DNA of 64,000 bases from positions 88,584 through 152,583 of the forward strand of contig CALVAG010000006.1 in assembly GCA_944325445.1 (NCBI GenBank), read 5' to 3'. The notes beneath the pieces were generated by a model. The model made no database searches and was not told the DNA's origin. It saw only the letters and a list, made by a program, of their open reading frames with translations. Position numbers and translations under genes: made by a program. This document shows positions 49,616 through 59,897 of this stretch, one piece after another. Origin of the DNA: an uncultured Bacteroidales bacterium (GTDB lineage Bacteria > Bacteroidota > Bacteroidia > Bacteroidales > UBA932). The number at the start of each line of letters is the position of its first letter. The first letter of the stretch is position 1.

Positions 49616-51042
49616 AACTGTTTATCGATAAAAAAATCATCTCTGAAATTTACAAAAAAAACCCGTTCCACCCCTCTTGTTATAGCTGTATAAAGCCATT
49701 TTTTATCATCTGCTGTAAGTTCTCCCTTCCAAAACGGATTATCTATGAAAACACATTTCCACTGCCCTCCCTGCGACTTGTGGCAGGTTATTGCAGTCGC
49801 ATATTTTATCTGAAGCGCATTGAAATAGTTATCCTCCCTTATCGCTTTCATACGCTCCTTTTTTATTTTAATATCCTGATAATCTTCTGCAACGCCTTCG
49901 TACAGAAGCCGCTGCCGCTCCCGGGAGAGGGCCGCTTCCGTAGAGGTAAGCGTATCGGTAATGATTTTTGCAACTATCTCGGTATTGTTATAATCAGGAA
50001 AGGAGAGCCTTGCCGTAGCAAAATGGAAACCGTAAAGTTCTTCATATTTGCCTATATGTTCCAGGATGCAGATATCTCCGTTCGCTATGAAGTCCATCTC
50101 GGCATTTTTCTCCACAAAATGGTAGCAATTTTTCACCACCATAAGTTTGTCGCCCTTTGCAAGCTGCTCCTCCCTATAAAGGACGCTTCCCCTTATACCT
50201 TCATTATAACGGTTTGCCCTGCTGTTGGAGCGGCAAAGCACAACCACCTCATCCAATCCGTATTTATCTATTGCCCACGAAAACGACTCCAGCAAGTCGG
50301 CCCCGGTTACCCTTTCCACATCATCGAATCCCTCTGTCTGCAATTTTAACGGAGAAAGATCCCCGCATTCGATTTCACTCCTTAACAGAGTGGCATTGTG
50401 GAGTATTCCGCTGCTTTTTTGCTGTCTGACAACCGAAGTCAAATGAGAATAGTAGAGCTTATTGCAGTATCCCGACAGATAGCCTCTGTCCAGTGCCGGA
50501 CTGCGCTCCAGTCCCACCGGCGGGAGCTGGGCCGGATCGCCTATCAGAATAAGTTTGTTCCGGTTGTTGGAGCGCACATATTTGGCAAGGTCATCAAGCA
50601 GGTTGCCGGTTCCGAAAATCGACAAACCTGCCGTCGCATCGTTAATCAGGGATGCCTCATCCACTATGAAAACCGTATCGGAGAATTTGTTCATGTCTAT
50701 GGAAAATTCTCCCTCTATATCCTGAAGGCTTTTCTGTCTGTATATCTGCTTGTGGATTGTCTTGGCGGGAACTCCGGCATAGCCGCCCAGTACTTTTGCG
50801 GCACGTCCCGTAGGGGCCATCAGTATATAGCGTCTGCCCAGCTCTTTCAACAGCGCCACAAGCGCAGCCACGGCCGAAGTCTTTCCCGTTCCGGCATACC
50901 CGGTTACGAGCATCAGCCAATTTTCGGGATCATGGTCTGCGATAAACGAAGAGAGTGTCAGAAAAAGCTCTTTTTGACACTCTGTAGGGGTATAGCCGGC
51001 CTTCTCCAACAATTTCTCATTCAAATACGCATCTATCGCCAT
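49612..51042 (-). CDS. RecD-like ATP-dependent DNA helicase
   Basis: A 476-residue superfamily 1B helicase. Walker A is GYAGTGKTSAVAAL near residue 46, Walker B FIVDEASLI near residue 127, then a GDPAQLPPVG motif and the C-terminal UvrD-like motifs TCHKSQGGQWK and YTAITRGVERV. It lacks the N-terminal extension of long RecD2 proteins. It may process DNA ends or phage-like DNA; no RecBC partner is nearby. It overlaps both neighbouring genes (trkH-like and the peptidase), so the operon is tightly coupled. Confidence 0.9.
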   Translation of the reverse strand: MAIDAYLNEKLLEKAGYTPTECQKELFLTLSSFIADHDPENWLMLVTGYAGTGKTSAVAALVALLKELGRRYILMAPTGRAAKVLGGYAGVPAKTIHKQIYRQKSLQDIEGEFSIDMNKFSDTVFIVDEASLINDATAGLSIFGTGNLLDDLAKYVRSNNRNKLILIGDPAQLPPVGLERSPALDRGYLSGYCNKLYYSHLTSVVRQQKSSGILHNATLLRSEIECGDLSPLKLQTEGFDDVERVTGADLLESFSWAIDKYGLDEVVVLCRSNSRANRYNEGIRGSVLYREEQLAKGDKLMVVKNCYHFVEKNAEMDFIANGDICILEHIGKYEELYGFHFATARLSFPDYNNTEIVAKIITDTLTSTEAALSRERQRLLYEGVAEDYQDIKIKKERMKAIREDNYFNALQIKYATAITCHKSQGGQWKCVFIDNPFWKGELTADDKKWLYTAITRGVERVFFVNFRDDFFIDKQL

Positions 51043-52478
51043 TTATAAATTACCAATATTACTATAAATGAAAATATTTCGAACCTGCCCACAAGCATGA
51101 GCAGCGAAAGGACAAATTTTGCCGCAGTCGGAAAATAATTGTAATTGCCGAAAGAACCTATATCGCCGAAGGCCACACCGATATTTCCCATATTCGAGAT
51201 TACGGATGATACGGCATCCTCCATCCCGACACCGAAGATGGTCAGCAAAACCGTTCCTGCAAAAAGTATGAGAAAATAGAAAAGAATGAACAGGTTTACG
51301 GAAGAGACCAGATCATAATCTACAGTATGTTTCCCCACCTTAACGGGCATAACAGCATTAGGATGCACATATTTTTTAAGTTGCGCCTTTATAGATTTAA
51401 AGAAAATCAGAAAACGGTCTGCCTTTACGCCTCCTGTAGTAGAACCGGAACAGGCGCCCTGAATCATCAGGAAAAGCATGAGAAGCATTGCGAAGTTAGG
51501 CCATACGGATATTTCCGAAGTGGCGAATCCGGTAGAGGTAGAGACAGAAACGACCTGGAAAAGCGAATGCGAAATGGCTTCTCCCCAATTCGTCTCCACT
51601 TTTGCAGCCAGCAGGTTTACAGCTATCGCGACCGAAAACAGAAGCACGCAAGCAATATAATACTTGACAACGGGAGATCTGAATATCTTTAAGGAGCGTT
51701 CGGTTACAGATGAGTATATAAGTCCGAAATGGAGACCTGAAACAAACATGAAAAAGAGTATTATGTACTCTATCAATACCGAATCGAACCCTTTTACCGA
51801 ATCGTTAAGCGTACTGAAGCCTCCGGTGGACACGGTAGAAAAGGCATGGTTTATGGCATTGAAAAAATCCATGCCAGCCAGCACGAGGCATATCGTCTCG
51901 GCAATGGTTATTCCGAAGTAGACAGAGAACATGACATAAATGGTCTGCTTCGTCCTGAATCTGTAATTTTCCTGCGAAAGAGCGGAGGTCTCCACATCCT
52001 TCAGCCTTTTGCTGAAACTGCTGACCGACGGCAATACCAGAAGCATAAAGACCACAATGCCCAGACCTCCCAAAAAGTGTGTGGATGAACGCCAGAAGAG
52101 CAACCCTTTAGGAAGCCCCTCTATGTCTGTAAGGATTGTACCGCCACAGGTAGTATAACCTGAAATGCTTTCATACCAAGCGTTTATAAGCGTAAATTCT
52201 CCTCCCCAAAGCACATAGGGCAGCATTCCGAATATGCAGGAGAGCACCCACGCGAAGACCACTATCGTAAACCCCTCTTTTGCATTGATGCTATTGCTTC
52301 TTCTGACAAAAACAAGCGGAAAGAGACCTGCGACAAGCGTTATCACGCCGCTTAGCAAAAGAGGTGAAAAGGAGGAATCGAAACCATAGACAATGGAGAC
52401 CACAACTCCCAAAAACATGAATACCGCGTTTGAGAGCAGTGCGATGCCTATATTTCTTGCAACAACGCTAAGATTCAT
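51033..52478 (-). CDS. TrkH/KtrB family potassium uptake membrane subunit
   Basis: A 481-residue potassium channel-like transporter with four MPM repeats. Selectivity-filter-like stretches with Gly are SGYTTCGGT, VSTGGFST, STSTGFAT and SNMGNIGVAFG. The signature GSTTGGVK follows the third. Uptake normally needs a cytoplasmic TrkA/KtrA ring subunit; no such gene is present in the window. A HAMP-containing membrane protein gene stands 12 bases upstream in the same operon. Confidence 0.92.
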   Translation of the reverse strand: MNLSVVARNIGIALLSNAVFMFLGVVVSIVYGFDSSFSPLLLSGVITLVAGLFPLVFVRRSNSINAKEGFTIVVFAWVLSCIFGMLPYVLWGGEFTLINAWYESISGYTTCGGTILTDIEGLPKGLLFWRSSTHFLGGLGIVVFMLLVLPSVSSFSKRLKDVETSALSQENYRFRTKQTIYVMFSVYFGITIAETICLVLAGMDFFNAINHAFSTVSTGGFSTLNDSVKGFDSVLIEYIILFFMFVSGLHFGLIYSSVTERSLKIFRSPVVKYYIACVLLFSVAIAVNLLAAKVETNWGEAISHSLFQVVSVSTSTGFATSEISVWPNFAMLLMLFLMIQGACSGSTTGGVKADRFLIFFKSIKAQLKKYVHPNAVMPVKVGKHTVDYDLVSSVNLFILFYFLILFAGTVLLTIFGVGMEDAVSSVISNMGNIGVAFGDIGSFGNYNYFPTAAKFVLSLLMLVGRFEIFSFIVILVIYKWR

Positions 52479-52490
52479 ACCGCTTTCCTG

Positions 52491-53273
52491 TTAATGCTCC
52501 TTCTGTTTTGCCGATTTCAATTTGGAGTAGAGCTCTATCAGCTCTTTAATATTATTATTGAGGGTACTCAATTCATCATCGTTGTTGCCGATGGAGACTG
52601 AATACTTCTTCCCGAAATTCTTGTAGTTGGATATGCCTGCGGAAATCTTCGATACCGGTGAAATAAAGTAATAATTTATGAAATAGTTGAAGAGCATTAT
52701 CAGCAGGATTCCCACCGACACTGCACCGACGCTCGGCATAAGGCTTCTGTAAAAACTGTCGTTAAGGTACTGGAAATTCTGTGTGAGTTCCTTTTGCGAC
52801 AAGACGGTCAATTGCTCTATATAATTTCTCAATTTCATATAGACGGGATACATCCGTTCGAAATACCACTCCCTGCGCTCGGACGAACTGCCGAGCCACA
52901 CGTACGGGGCATTTTTCATAATATGTATATAGGCGGTATAGGCATATCTGACCGAGTCGGCCATATTCTTTTCGGCCTCGTTGGTATATCTGGCAGAGGC
53001 CTCTCCAAAGAAATCCGTAAACCGGGTATCCTTGTTTACATCCGGGATTATCGCCCCCGCCGGCTGGTCCATGCTTTTGAAAAGGGCGAAATTATACTCA
53101 TCGGTTATCTCCATCAGCATATTAGAGATGTTTATGCTCGTAATGTTTTCATAGATGACCTTCGAGACCTCTCTGCGCATACTTACGAATTCATATATGG
53201 CAATTATGCTGGAAAGCAACAGAATCGTTGCTATCATGACAAAACCGGAAAATATCTTTTTACGAATACTCAT
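52491..53273 (-). CDS. Membrane sensor-like protein with four-helix periplasmic domain and HAMP domain, no kinase
   Basis: A 260-residue protein. The ATG at 53273 is chosen because a minus-strand -7 box (TACTTTTG, 53299-53306) covers the longer start. It has a membrane segment near residues 10-30, a helical periplasmic region to about 170, a second membrane segment (about 180-200, VGILLIMLFNYFINYYF) and a HAMP-like linker (YFISPVSKISAGISNY to the end). In its usual setting this is the input half of a histidine kinase or chemoreceptor; here the chain ends straight after HAMP. It is first in the operon with trkH, so it may modulate potassium uptake; this is inference. Confidence 0.78.
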   Translation of the reverse strand: MSIRKKIFSGFVMIATILLLSSIIAIYEFVSMRREVSKVIYENITSINISNMLMEITDEYNFALFKSMDQPAGAIIPDVNKDTRFTDFFGEASARYTNEAEKNMADSVRYAYTAYIHIMKNAPYVWLGSSSERREWYFERMYPVYMKLRNYIEQLTVLSQKELTQNFQYLNDSFYRSLMPSVGAVSVGILLIMLFNYFINYYFISPVSKISAGISNYKNFGKKYSVSIGNNDDELSTLNNNIKELIELYSKLKSAKQKEH

Positions 53274-53387
53274 AACGCAATTGCTATACGCCTTCGCGCA
53301 AAAGTACAAAATCTTTACCTACTTGTAAAATTATCTTGCGGCCGCGGCAAAAGCCGCCGGAGCAAACGGCAACGGCGAATATGACAA

Positions 53388-53420
53388 AAAAGGGCATCAC
53401 CGGCGGTGACACCCTTTTCA
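53388..53420 (-). terminator. Terminator of gapA
   Basis: On the minus strand GGGTGTCACC pairs with GGTGATGCCC (two G-U pairs), loop GCC, followed by CTTTTTT. It lies 20 bases after the gapA stop. Confidence 0.85.
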
Positions 53421-53439
53421 ATTATCCCGAAACGGGAGA

Positions 53440-54480
<1,041 letters not shown>

Positions 54481-54585
54481 CTAATAAATACCTCTCCTGC
54501 ACATTCCAAAAATCGTGCAAATGTATAAATTTTGAATAAAAAAATAACTACCTTTATGCACATTTTTTAATATTTTTTGAACATA

Positions 54586-55380
54586 ATGAATCAAAGAAAA
54601 TTAGAGATATTGCTGACCAACGATGACGGTTATTCCGCAAAGGGGATAAACGTGCTTGCGGATTTGCTTTTGAAATATGGGAATGTGACTGTAATTGCCC
54701 CTGAAAAGGCCCAGTCAGGCATGTCCGCAGCACTGTCGCTCGCATATAAGGTCAGATTTTATAAAATATCGGAAAATGAAGGGAACGGCAACAGACTGAG
54801 AATTTATGCCCTGACAGGCACGCCTGCGGATTGTGTCAAAATGGCAATGAATTCATTTTTCTCGATAGATAACAGACCCGATCTTCTGGTTTCGGGCATA
54901 AATCACGGTTCCAACGCCTCCGCGGCTTCCATCTATTCAGGCACATTGGGAGCGGCCATAGAAGGCTCGATATACGGTATCCCTGCTGTAGGTCTGTCGC
55001 TCGACACCCATCTGGAAGAGCCCGATTTTTCAAATATTGAACCATATGTGGATACTGTCATAGAGAAGGTCATATCGCATCCCCCGAAAAAGGGTGTCTA
55101 TCTCAATGTCAATTTCCCTTACCTGAAAAAGAACGAGATAAAGGGATTCAAATTTGCAAGACAGGGCATGGGAATGTGGATAAAGGAGTTCCATAAATCT
55201 TTGGAAAAGGGGGAAGAGGAGCTCTACTACATGACAGGAGAATTCATAGATACCGATAGCAGCGAACTCGGAGACCACAAGGTTGTAAACAGGGGCTATA
55301 TCTCTGTCGTGCCCCATAATATAGATACTACGGACTACCGGGAGAGGGAGAGATTGGAGAGAGAGTGGAACATGTTATAA
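54586..55380 (+). CDS. surE: 5'/3'-nucleotidase SurE
   Basis: A 264-residue SurE phosphatase acting on nucleoside monophosphates. The metal site LLTNDDGYSAKG starts near residue 8, the N-terminal SGINHGSNA motif lies near residue 100 and YSGTLGAA follows. The ATG at 54586 (MNQRKLEILL) is chosen over a start three codons upstream. First gene of surE-lpxB-dapF; lpxB begins 20 bases later. The surE-lpxB pair is common in Bacteroidota. Confidence 0.95.
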   Translation: MNQRKLEILLTNDDGYSAKGINVLADLLLKYGNVTVIAPEKAQSGMSAALSLAYKVRFYKISENEGNGNRLRIYALTGTPADCVKMAMNSFFSIDNRPDLLVSGINHGSNASAASIYSGTLGAAIEGSIYGIPAVGLSLDTHLEEPDFSNIEPYVDTVIEKVISHPPKKGVYLNVNFPYLKKNEIKGFKFARQGMGMWIKEFHKSLEKGEEELYYMTGEFIDTDSSELGDHKVVNRGYISVVPHNIDTTDYRERERLEREWNML

Positions 55381-55400
55381 AAATACCATTATAGAGCACA

Positions 55401-56561
55401 ATGCGATACTTTATTATTGCCGGAGAAGCTTCCGGGGATCTGCACGGTTCGAATTTGATAAAAGGGATTAAAAACACTGATCCGGAGTCCGAAATAAGAT
55501 GCTGGGGCGGGGACCTTATGCGACAGGCGGGCGGGACGCTTGTAAAACATTATAAGGAGAGCGCCGTCATGGGCTTCGTAGAGGTGCTCTCGAAATTGAG
55601 AACCATCCTGAAAAATCTTGAGAGGTGCAAAAAAGATATTCTGGAGTACAAGCCCGACCTGCTGGTACTGATAGATTATCCCGGTTTCAATATAAAGATT
55701 GCAAAATTTGCACGCAAAAATTCGATTCCGGTATTTTATTATATCGCCCCTAAAGTCTGGGCATGGAAAGAGGGACGCATAAAAAAACTGAAAAAGTATG
55801 TAGACCGTCTCTTTATAATTTTCCCGTTCGAGATAGAATATTTCAAACGCCACGGCATAGATGCGATATACAACGGCAATCCGCTTCTGGACAGTATTGC
55901 AGACTACAGGCTCGCATCGGAAAGTCGCGAAGAGTTTTGCAGAAGGCACGGTTTGGATGAAAAGAAGGAGATAATCGCCCTGCTTGCCGGCAGCAGAAAA
56001 AACGAAATTAAATATCTGCTGCCCAAGATGGTGAAACTATCGAAAAATTACGGCAAATACCAGTTCCTGCTTGCGGCGGCCCCATCTATAGATGATTCGT
56101 TTTACCATAAAATATCGGGAGGAGCCGCAGCAGAAGGAATTAAGATTATAAGAGACGAGACCTATTCGGTGCTCAGGCACGGCACGGCGGCTATAATAAG
56201 CTCCGGGACAGCGAGTCTGGAAGCGGCAATAATAGGAACGCCGCAGATTGTATGTTACGGAGGCAACGAAATCAGCTACCTGATAGCTCGCGCAGTCGTA
56301 AAACTTAAATATATAAGTCTTGCAAACCTTATATTGGACAAGCCCATTTTCAAAGAGCTTATACAGCACGACTGCACCATAGAAAACATGCGCTCCGAAC
56401 TGGACAGAATCCTGACAGACAAAAGATGTGTTTCGGCGATGAAGGCCGACTATGCAAAGGTCAGGGAGATTCTTGGCGGTGAGGGGGCATCTGAAAAAGT
56501 TGCAGAATCTATGTTGGACGAATACAAAAAATTAAAAGAGAATGATTATAGAGGCATATAA
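55401..56561 (+). CDS. lpxB: Lipid-A-disaccharide synthase
   Basis: A 386-residue GT19 glycosyltransferase that joins UDP-diacylglucosamine and lipid X in lipid A synthesis on the inner face of the inner membrane. Signature stretches are IAGEASGDLHG at the N-terminus, YYIAPKVWAWKEGR and, near residue 190, LLAGSRKNEIKYLLP. ISSGTASLEAAIIGTPQ marks the sugar-nucleotide site. The 3' end overlaps dapF by 20 bases. Confidence 0.96.
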   Translation: MRYFIIAGEASGDLHGSNLIKGIKNTDPESEIRCWGGDLMRQAGGTLVKHYKESAVMGFVEVLSKLRTILKNLERCKKDILEYKPDLLVLIDYPGFNIKIAKFARKNSIPVFYYIAPKVWAWKEGRIKKLKKYVDRLFIIFPFEIEYFKRHGIDAIYNGNPLLDSIADYRLASESREEFCRRHGLDEKKEIIALLAGSRKNEIKYLLPKMVKLSKNYGKYQFLLAAAPSIDDSFYHKISGGAAAEGIKIIRDETYSVLRHGTAAIISSGTASLEAAIIGTPQIVCYGGNEISYLIARAVVKLKYISLANLILDKPIFKELIQHDCTIENMRSELDRILTDKRCVSAMKADYAKVREILGGEGASEKVAESMLDEYKKLKENDYRGI

Positions 56562-57336
56562 ATATCAGGGCGCCGGTAATGATTTTGTAATATTGGATAA
56601 CCGGGATTCAAAATACAATTTGAGCAATGCTCAGGTCAGGTTATTGTGCGACAGAAGGTTCGGCATAGGGGCGGATGGGCTCATGCTGCTTGGGAGCAGC
56701 AGCCGCCATGATTTTTCGATGAAATACTACAATTCAGACGGAGCGGAGAGCACTATGTGCGGAAACGGAGGCCGCTGCCTTGTTGCATTCGCAGCCCACA
56801 GGGGAATCGAAAAATTCGATTTCGAGGCGATAGACGGATTCCATACGGCACAGATCAAGGAGTACGGAGAACACCGCTGCACGGTAAGGTTGAAGATGAT
56901 TGATGTGACAACGTATAGACACTGCTCGGAAAAGAGCTGGTATCTCAATACAGGCTCTCCCCACTATGTCGAATTTGTAGAAGGGGTAAAGAGTTACCCT
57001 GTAGATGAAAAGGGCAGATATTGGCGTCATCACAGCGATTTCGAAGGAGGCACGAATGTTAATTTTGCAGAATTCATCTCTGACAGCCATCTGTTTGTAA
57101 GGACATTCGAACGCGGCGTAGAGGCTGAAACCTATGCATGCGGAACAGGAGTTACCGCCTCTGCCATTGCAGCATCGCTATACACGGGCGGCAGCAGAGA
57201 AAAATTCGACATAACGACACTCGGGGGAGAACTCTCGGTAGATTTCAAACATGACATGAAATCCGGCTCCTTTACAGACGTTTATCTTACCGGGCCTGCA
57301 ACATTCGTTTTCAAGACAGATATAGAGATAGATTAA
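56542..57336 (+). CDS. dapF: Diaminopimelate epimerase
   Basis: A 264-residue epimerase that converts LL- to meso-diaminopimelate for lysine and peptidoglycan synthesis. Both catalytic cysteines are present: Cys73 in MCGNGGRC and Cys200 in YACGTGVT. The start YQGAGNDFVILDN is typical. The overlap with lpxB suggests coupled translation. Downstream it converges with yggS, the two coding ends overlapping by 4 bases. Confidence 0.95.
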   Translation: MIIEAYKYQGAGNDFVILDNRDSKYNLSNAQVRLLCDRRFGIGADGLMLLGSSSRHDFSMKYYNSDGAESTMCGNGGRCLVAFAAHRGIEKFDFEAIDGFHTAQIKEYGEHRCTVRLKMIDVTTYRHCSEKSWYLNTGSPHYVEFVEGVKSYPVDEKGRYWRHHSDFEGGTNVNFAEFISDSHLFVRTFERGVEAETYACGTGVTASAIAASLYTGGSREKFDITTLGGELSVDFKHDMKSGSFTDVYLTGPATFVFKTDIEID

Positions 57337-58001
57337 TAGGCTCTTGCGCCGAATATTTTTGTACCGACCCTGACCATGGTACTTCCGCACCCGATGGCAA
57401 GCGGATAGTCGTGGCTCATTCCCATGGAGAGTTCATTGAAGTTTTCCCATGAAGCGCCGTATCTCTCTCTCACTTGGGAAAAGAGCATTGCCAGCGTCCC
57501 GAACTCTTTTTTAATCTGCGCACTCTCTTCTACGAATGAAGCCATACCCATCAGACCGCATAGTTCGATACCTGAGGGCTTGTCGGCCGATATTTCGTCC
57601 AACAAATCGAAAAGCTCCTCTGCGGAAAAACCCTGCTTCGTCTCCTCCATTGCGATATGCACTTCCAGCAAAACTCTTACGGTAAGGCCATGGGCCGTCG
57701 CATATTTACTTATCTCATAAAGGAGTTTTTTGCTGTCTACGGAATGTACCAGCGATACATACGGCAAGACGAACTTCAATTTGTTCGTCTGCAGATGACC
57801 TATAAAATGCCATTCTATGTCTGAGGGCAATTCATTCACTTTCCTATAAAGCTCCTGCGGACGGCTCTCGCCGAATATCCTCTGCCCGGCATCATAAGCC
57901 TCCTTTATAAGTTCCGACGGGTGGAATTTTGAAACTGCCACCAACTTTACGGTTGACGGCAGTTCATTTTTCAACTCCTTTATTGCTTCTGCAATATTCA
58001 T
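57333..58001 (-). CDS. YggS-family PLP homeostasis protein
   Basis: A 222-residue PLP-binding protein of the YggS/PLPBP family, which manages free pyridoxal phosphate in the cytoplasm. The ATG at 58001 (MNIAEAIKELKNEL) matches family starts; the frame upstream lies inside yidC. The PLP lysine is in LVAVSKFHP near residue 24. Later motifs are GESRPQEL (most relatives have GENRVQE), WHFIGHLQTNK and LSMGMSHDYPLAI. The third gene of a DUF349-yidC-yggS transcript. Confidence 0.93.
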   Translation of the reverse strand: MNIAEAIKELKNELPSTVKLVAVSKFHPSELIKEAYDAGQRIFGESRPQELYRKVNELPSDIEWHFIGHLQTNKLKFVLPYVSLVHSVDSKKLLYEISKYATAHGLTVRVLLEVHIAMEETKQGFSAEELFDLLDEISADKPSGIELCGLMGMASFVEESAQIKKEFGTLAMLFSQVRERYGASWENFNELSMGMSHDYPLAIGCGSTMVRVGTKIFGARAY

Positions 58002-58002
58002 A

Positions 58003-59886
58003 TTAACGCTTTCTAAACTGTTTTTCACGTTCGCGCTGCATCTGGGCCTGTCTGCGCTGCATCTCCTCCAGGCGCTCCTGCCATTTCGACTTTTTCTTGG
58101 ACGATGCCGAGGAGGCCTTTGCCTGCAACTTGGCATAGAGTTTCTTCTCGTCTATAAAATACTTTCTGATCACCCATGTCTGGATAATCGTTATAATATT
58201 CGAAAGCATATAGTAATAGCTCAAGCCGCTGGAGAAATTGTTACAGAGTACCAGAAGGAAGAGCGGCATAAAGTAGAGCTGCATTCCGCGCATTCCTGCC
58301 ATTTGCGGTCCGCTTGCCATCTGGTCAAGGTTCATGCGGGCATACAAATACATGGAAATTGCCATCAGTATAGCAAAAAGACTCACATGGTCACCATATA
58401 GAGGAATATTGAACGGCAAATCCAGAACGGAATCATAGCCGCTCAAATCATCCGCCCACAAAAAGCCCTCCTGACGCAACTCGAAGGAAGCGGGGAAGAA
58501 TTTGAACATCGCAAAGAGAATAGGGAATTGCAGCAATATAGGCAGACAACCTCCCAACATGCTGACCCCTGCCTTGCTATATAGCGCCATGGTCTCCTGC
58601 TGACGTTTCATCGCATCCTCTTTTCTCGGATATTTTTCATTTATCTTGTCTACCTCCGGTTTCAGGACTCTCATCTTTGCGGATGAAACGTATGATTTTA
58701 ATGTAAGCGGCGATATTACCAGCTTGATTATAATTGTAAGCAACAGGATTATTATTCCGTAATTCGAGACGAACCGGCTTAAGAAGTCGAAACAGTTTAT
58801 AATAACCACTCTGTTTATCCAGCCTATCAGCCATCCTCCGAGAGGGACGATCTTTTCGAAACCGTAGTCGTAGCTCTTGAGTTCCTTGTAAAGATTCGGG
58901 CCGAAATAGTATTGGAACGGAATCACATCCGTATTTCCGTTATACTCCACCTGCAGACTTGCATCACAGGCCATCAGCCTGTCCTCTCCATAGTATTGCT
59001 GCTCGGTGGCGAAGAGATAATGCAAATCGCCGCCGTTGAAACCGTTTTCCGCACGCAATATGGCAGAGAAGAACTGCTGCTGGAATGCAACCCACTCCAA
59101 TTTCGTAGGGATGGACTCTTCGCTGCTGTTTCTTCTCAGACCCAAATCCTCCACATCATCGTCGTTAGGATATTTATATGCTATTGTAGAGTAATTCTTC
59201 TCATTGTCGAAGCCCTTTTCCAGCCTTGGGATATCTATGCTCCAGTCTATATCGAACTGCGACATCCTCCTGTCGAAATGGTTCTCCATTCCGACCGTCT
59301 TCACGTAGAAATCGAGCATGTAACTATCCTTTGGAAGGTTGTAGATATAATCTATATATGAATCTTCGCTGAAATTGAGGCGCATGACCAACGAGCTGTC
59401 GGTCTGGCCGACAGTCTTGAAAACGAAATTGCTTGAAGAGAGTTCCCCGCCTGCAAAAAATTTAAGGTCGAACCTGGCAGCTTCCTCTTTGACCAGATAG
59501 AGGCTGAGGCTGTCGTATGTATAATAATTCTTGACCAATACAGAATAGGGCTGCGCGCCTTTGGTCGTGAACACGATTTTCAGTTTTTCATTTTCCAAAG
59601 TATAATATTCAGGCTCGGCCTTGCTTGCCAACTCTATAAGGGAATCCTTATATACAGGGGATATCGCCTCATTCTGCTGCTTGAGCAGTTCATTTCCGAG
59701 CGCCCCCATATTTGCGGCAGCTACGGAGTCTTCAACGGCCGCATACTTTGCAGCCTCTACCCTTGCGATTGAATCGGCAACGAACCTTTCCCTCTCCTGC
59801 TCTTTATAAATTTTTGAATTATACCAACTGAATCCTATTAAAATGACAGCTATAAGAACAAAACCTAAAATGGTATTTTTATTCAT
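58003..59886 (-). CDS. yidC: Membrane protein insertase YidC
   Basis: A 627-residue insertase that places proteins in the inner membrane with or without SecYEG. An N-terminal membrane anchor (TILGFVLIAVILIGFSW) is followed by a large periplasmic P1-like domain, about residues 60-350. The conserved C-terminal five-segment core then begins (IILLLTIIIKLVISPLTLKS) and includes LGGCLPILLQFPILFAMF. The tail ends in a long basic, Lys/Arg/Gln-rich stretch (KKKSKWQERLEEM to KQFRKR) that could bind ribosomes. It begins 11 bases after the DUF349 gene. Confidence 0.96.
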   Translation of the reverse strand: MNKNTILGFVLIAVILIGFSWYNSKIYKEQERERFVADSIARVEAAKYAAVEDSVAAANMGALGNELLKQQNEAISPVYKDSLIELASKAEPEYYTLENEKLKIVFTTKGAQPYSVLVKNYYTYDSLSLYLVKEEAARFDLKFFAGGELSSSNFVFKTVGQTDSSLVMRLNFSEDSYIDYIYNLPKDSYMLDFYVKTVGMENHFDRRMSQFDIDWSIDIPRLEKGFDNEKNYSTIAYKYPNDDDVEDLGLRRNSSEESIPTKLEWVAFQQQFFSAILRAENGFNGGDLHYLFATEQQYYGEDRLMACDASLQVEYNGNTDVIPFQYYFGPNLYKELKSYDYGFEKIVPLGGWLIGWINRVVIINCFDFLSRFVSNYGIIILLLTIIIKLVISPLTLKSYVSSAKMRVLKPEVDKINEKYPRKEDAMKRQQETMALYSKAGVSMLGGCLPILLQFPILFAMFKFFPASFELRQEGFLWADDLSGYDSVLDLPFNIPLYGDHVSLFAILMAISMYLYARMNLDQMASGPQMAGMRGMQLYFMPLFLLVLCNNFSSGLSYYYMLSNIITIIQTWVIRKYFIDEKKLYAKLQAKASSASSKKKSKWQERLEEMQRRQAQMQREREKQFRKR

Positions 59887-59897
59887 TTCTTCTCGAA

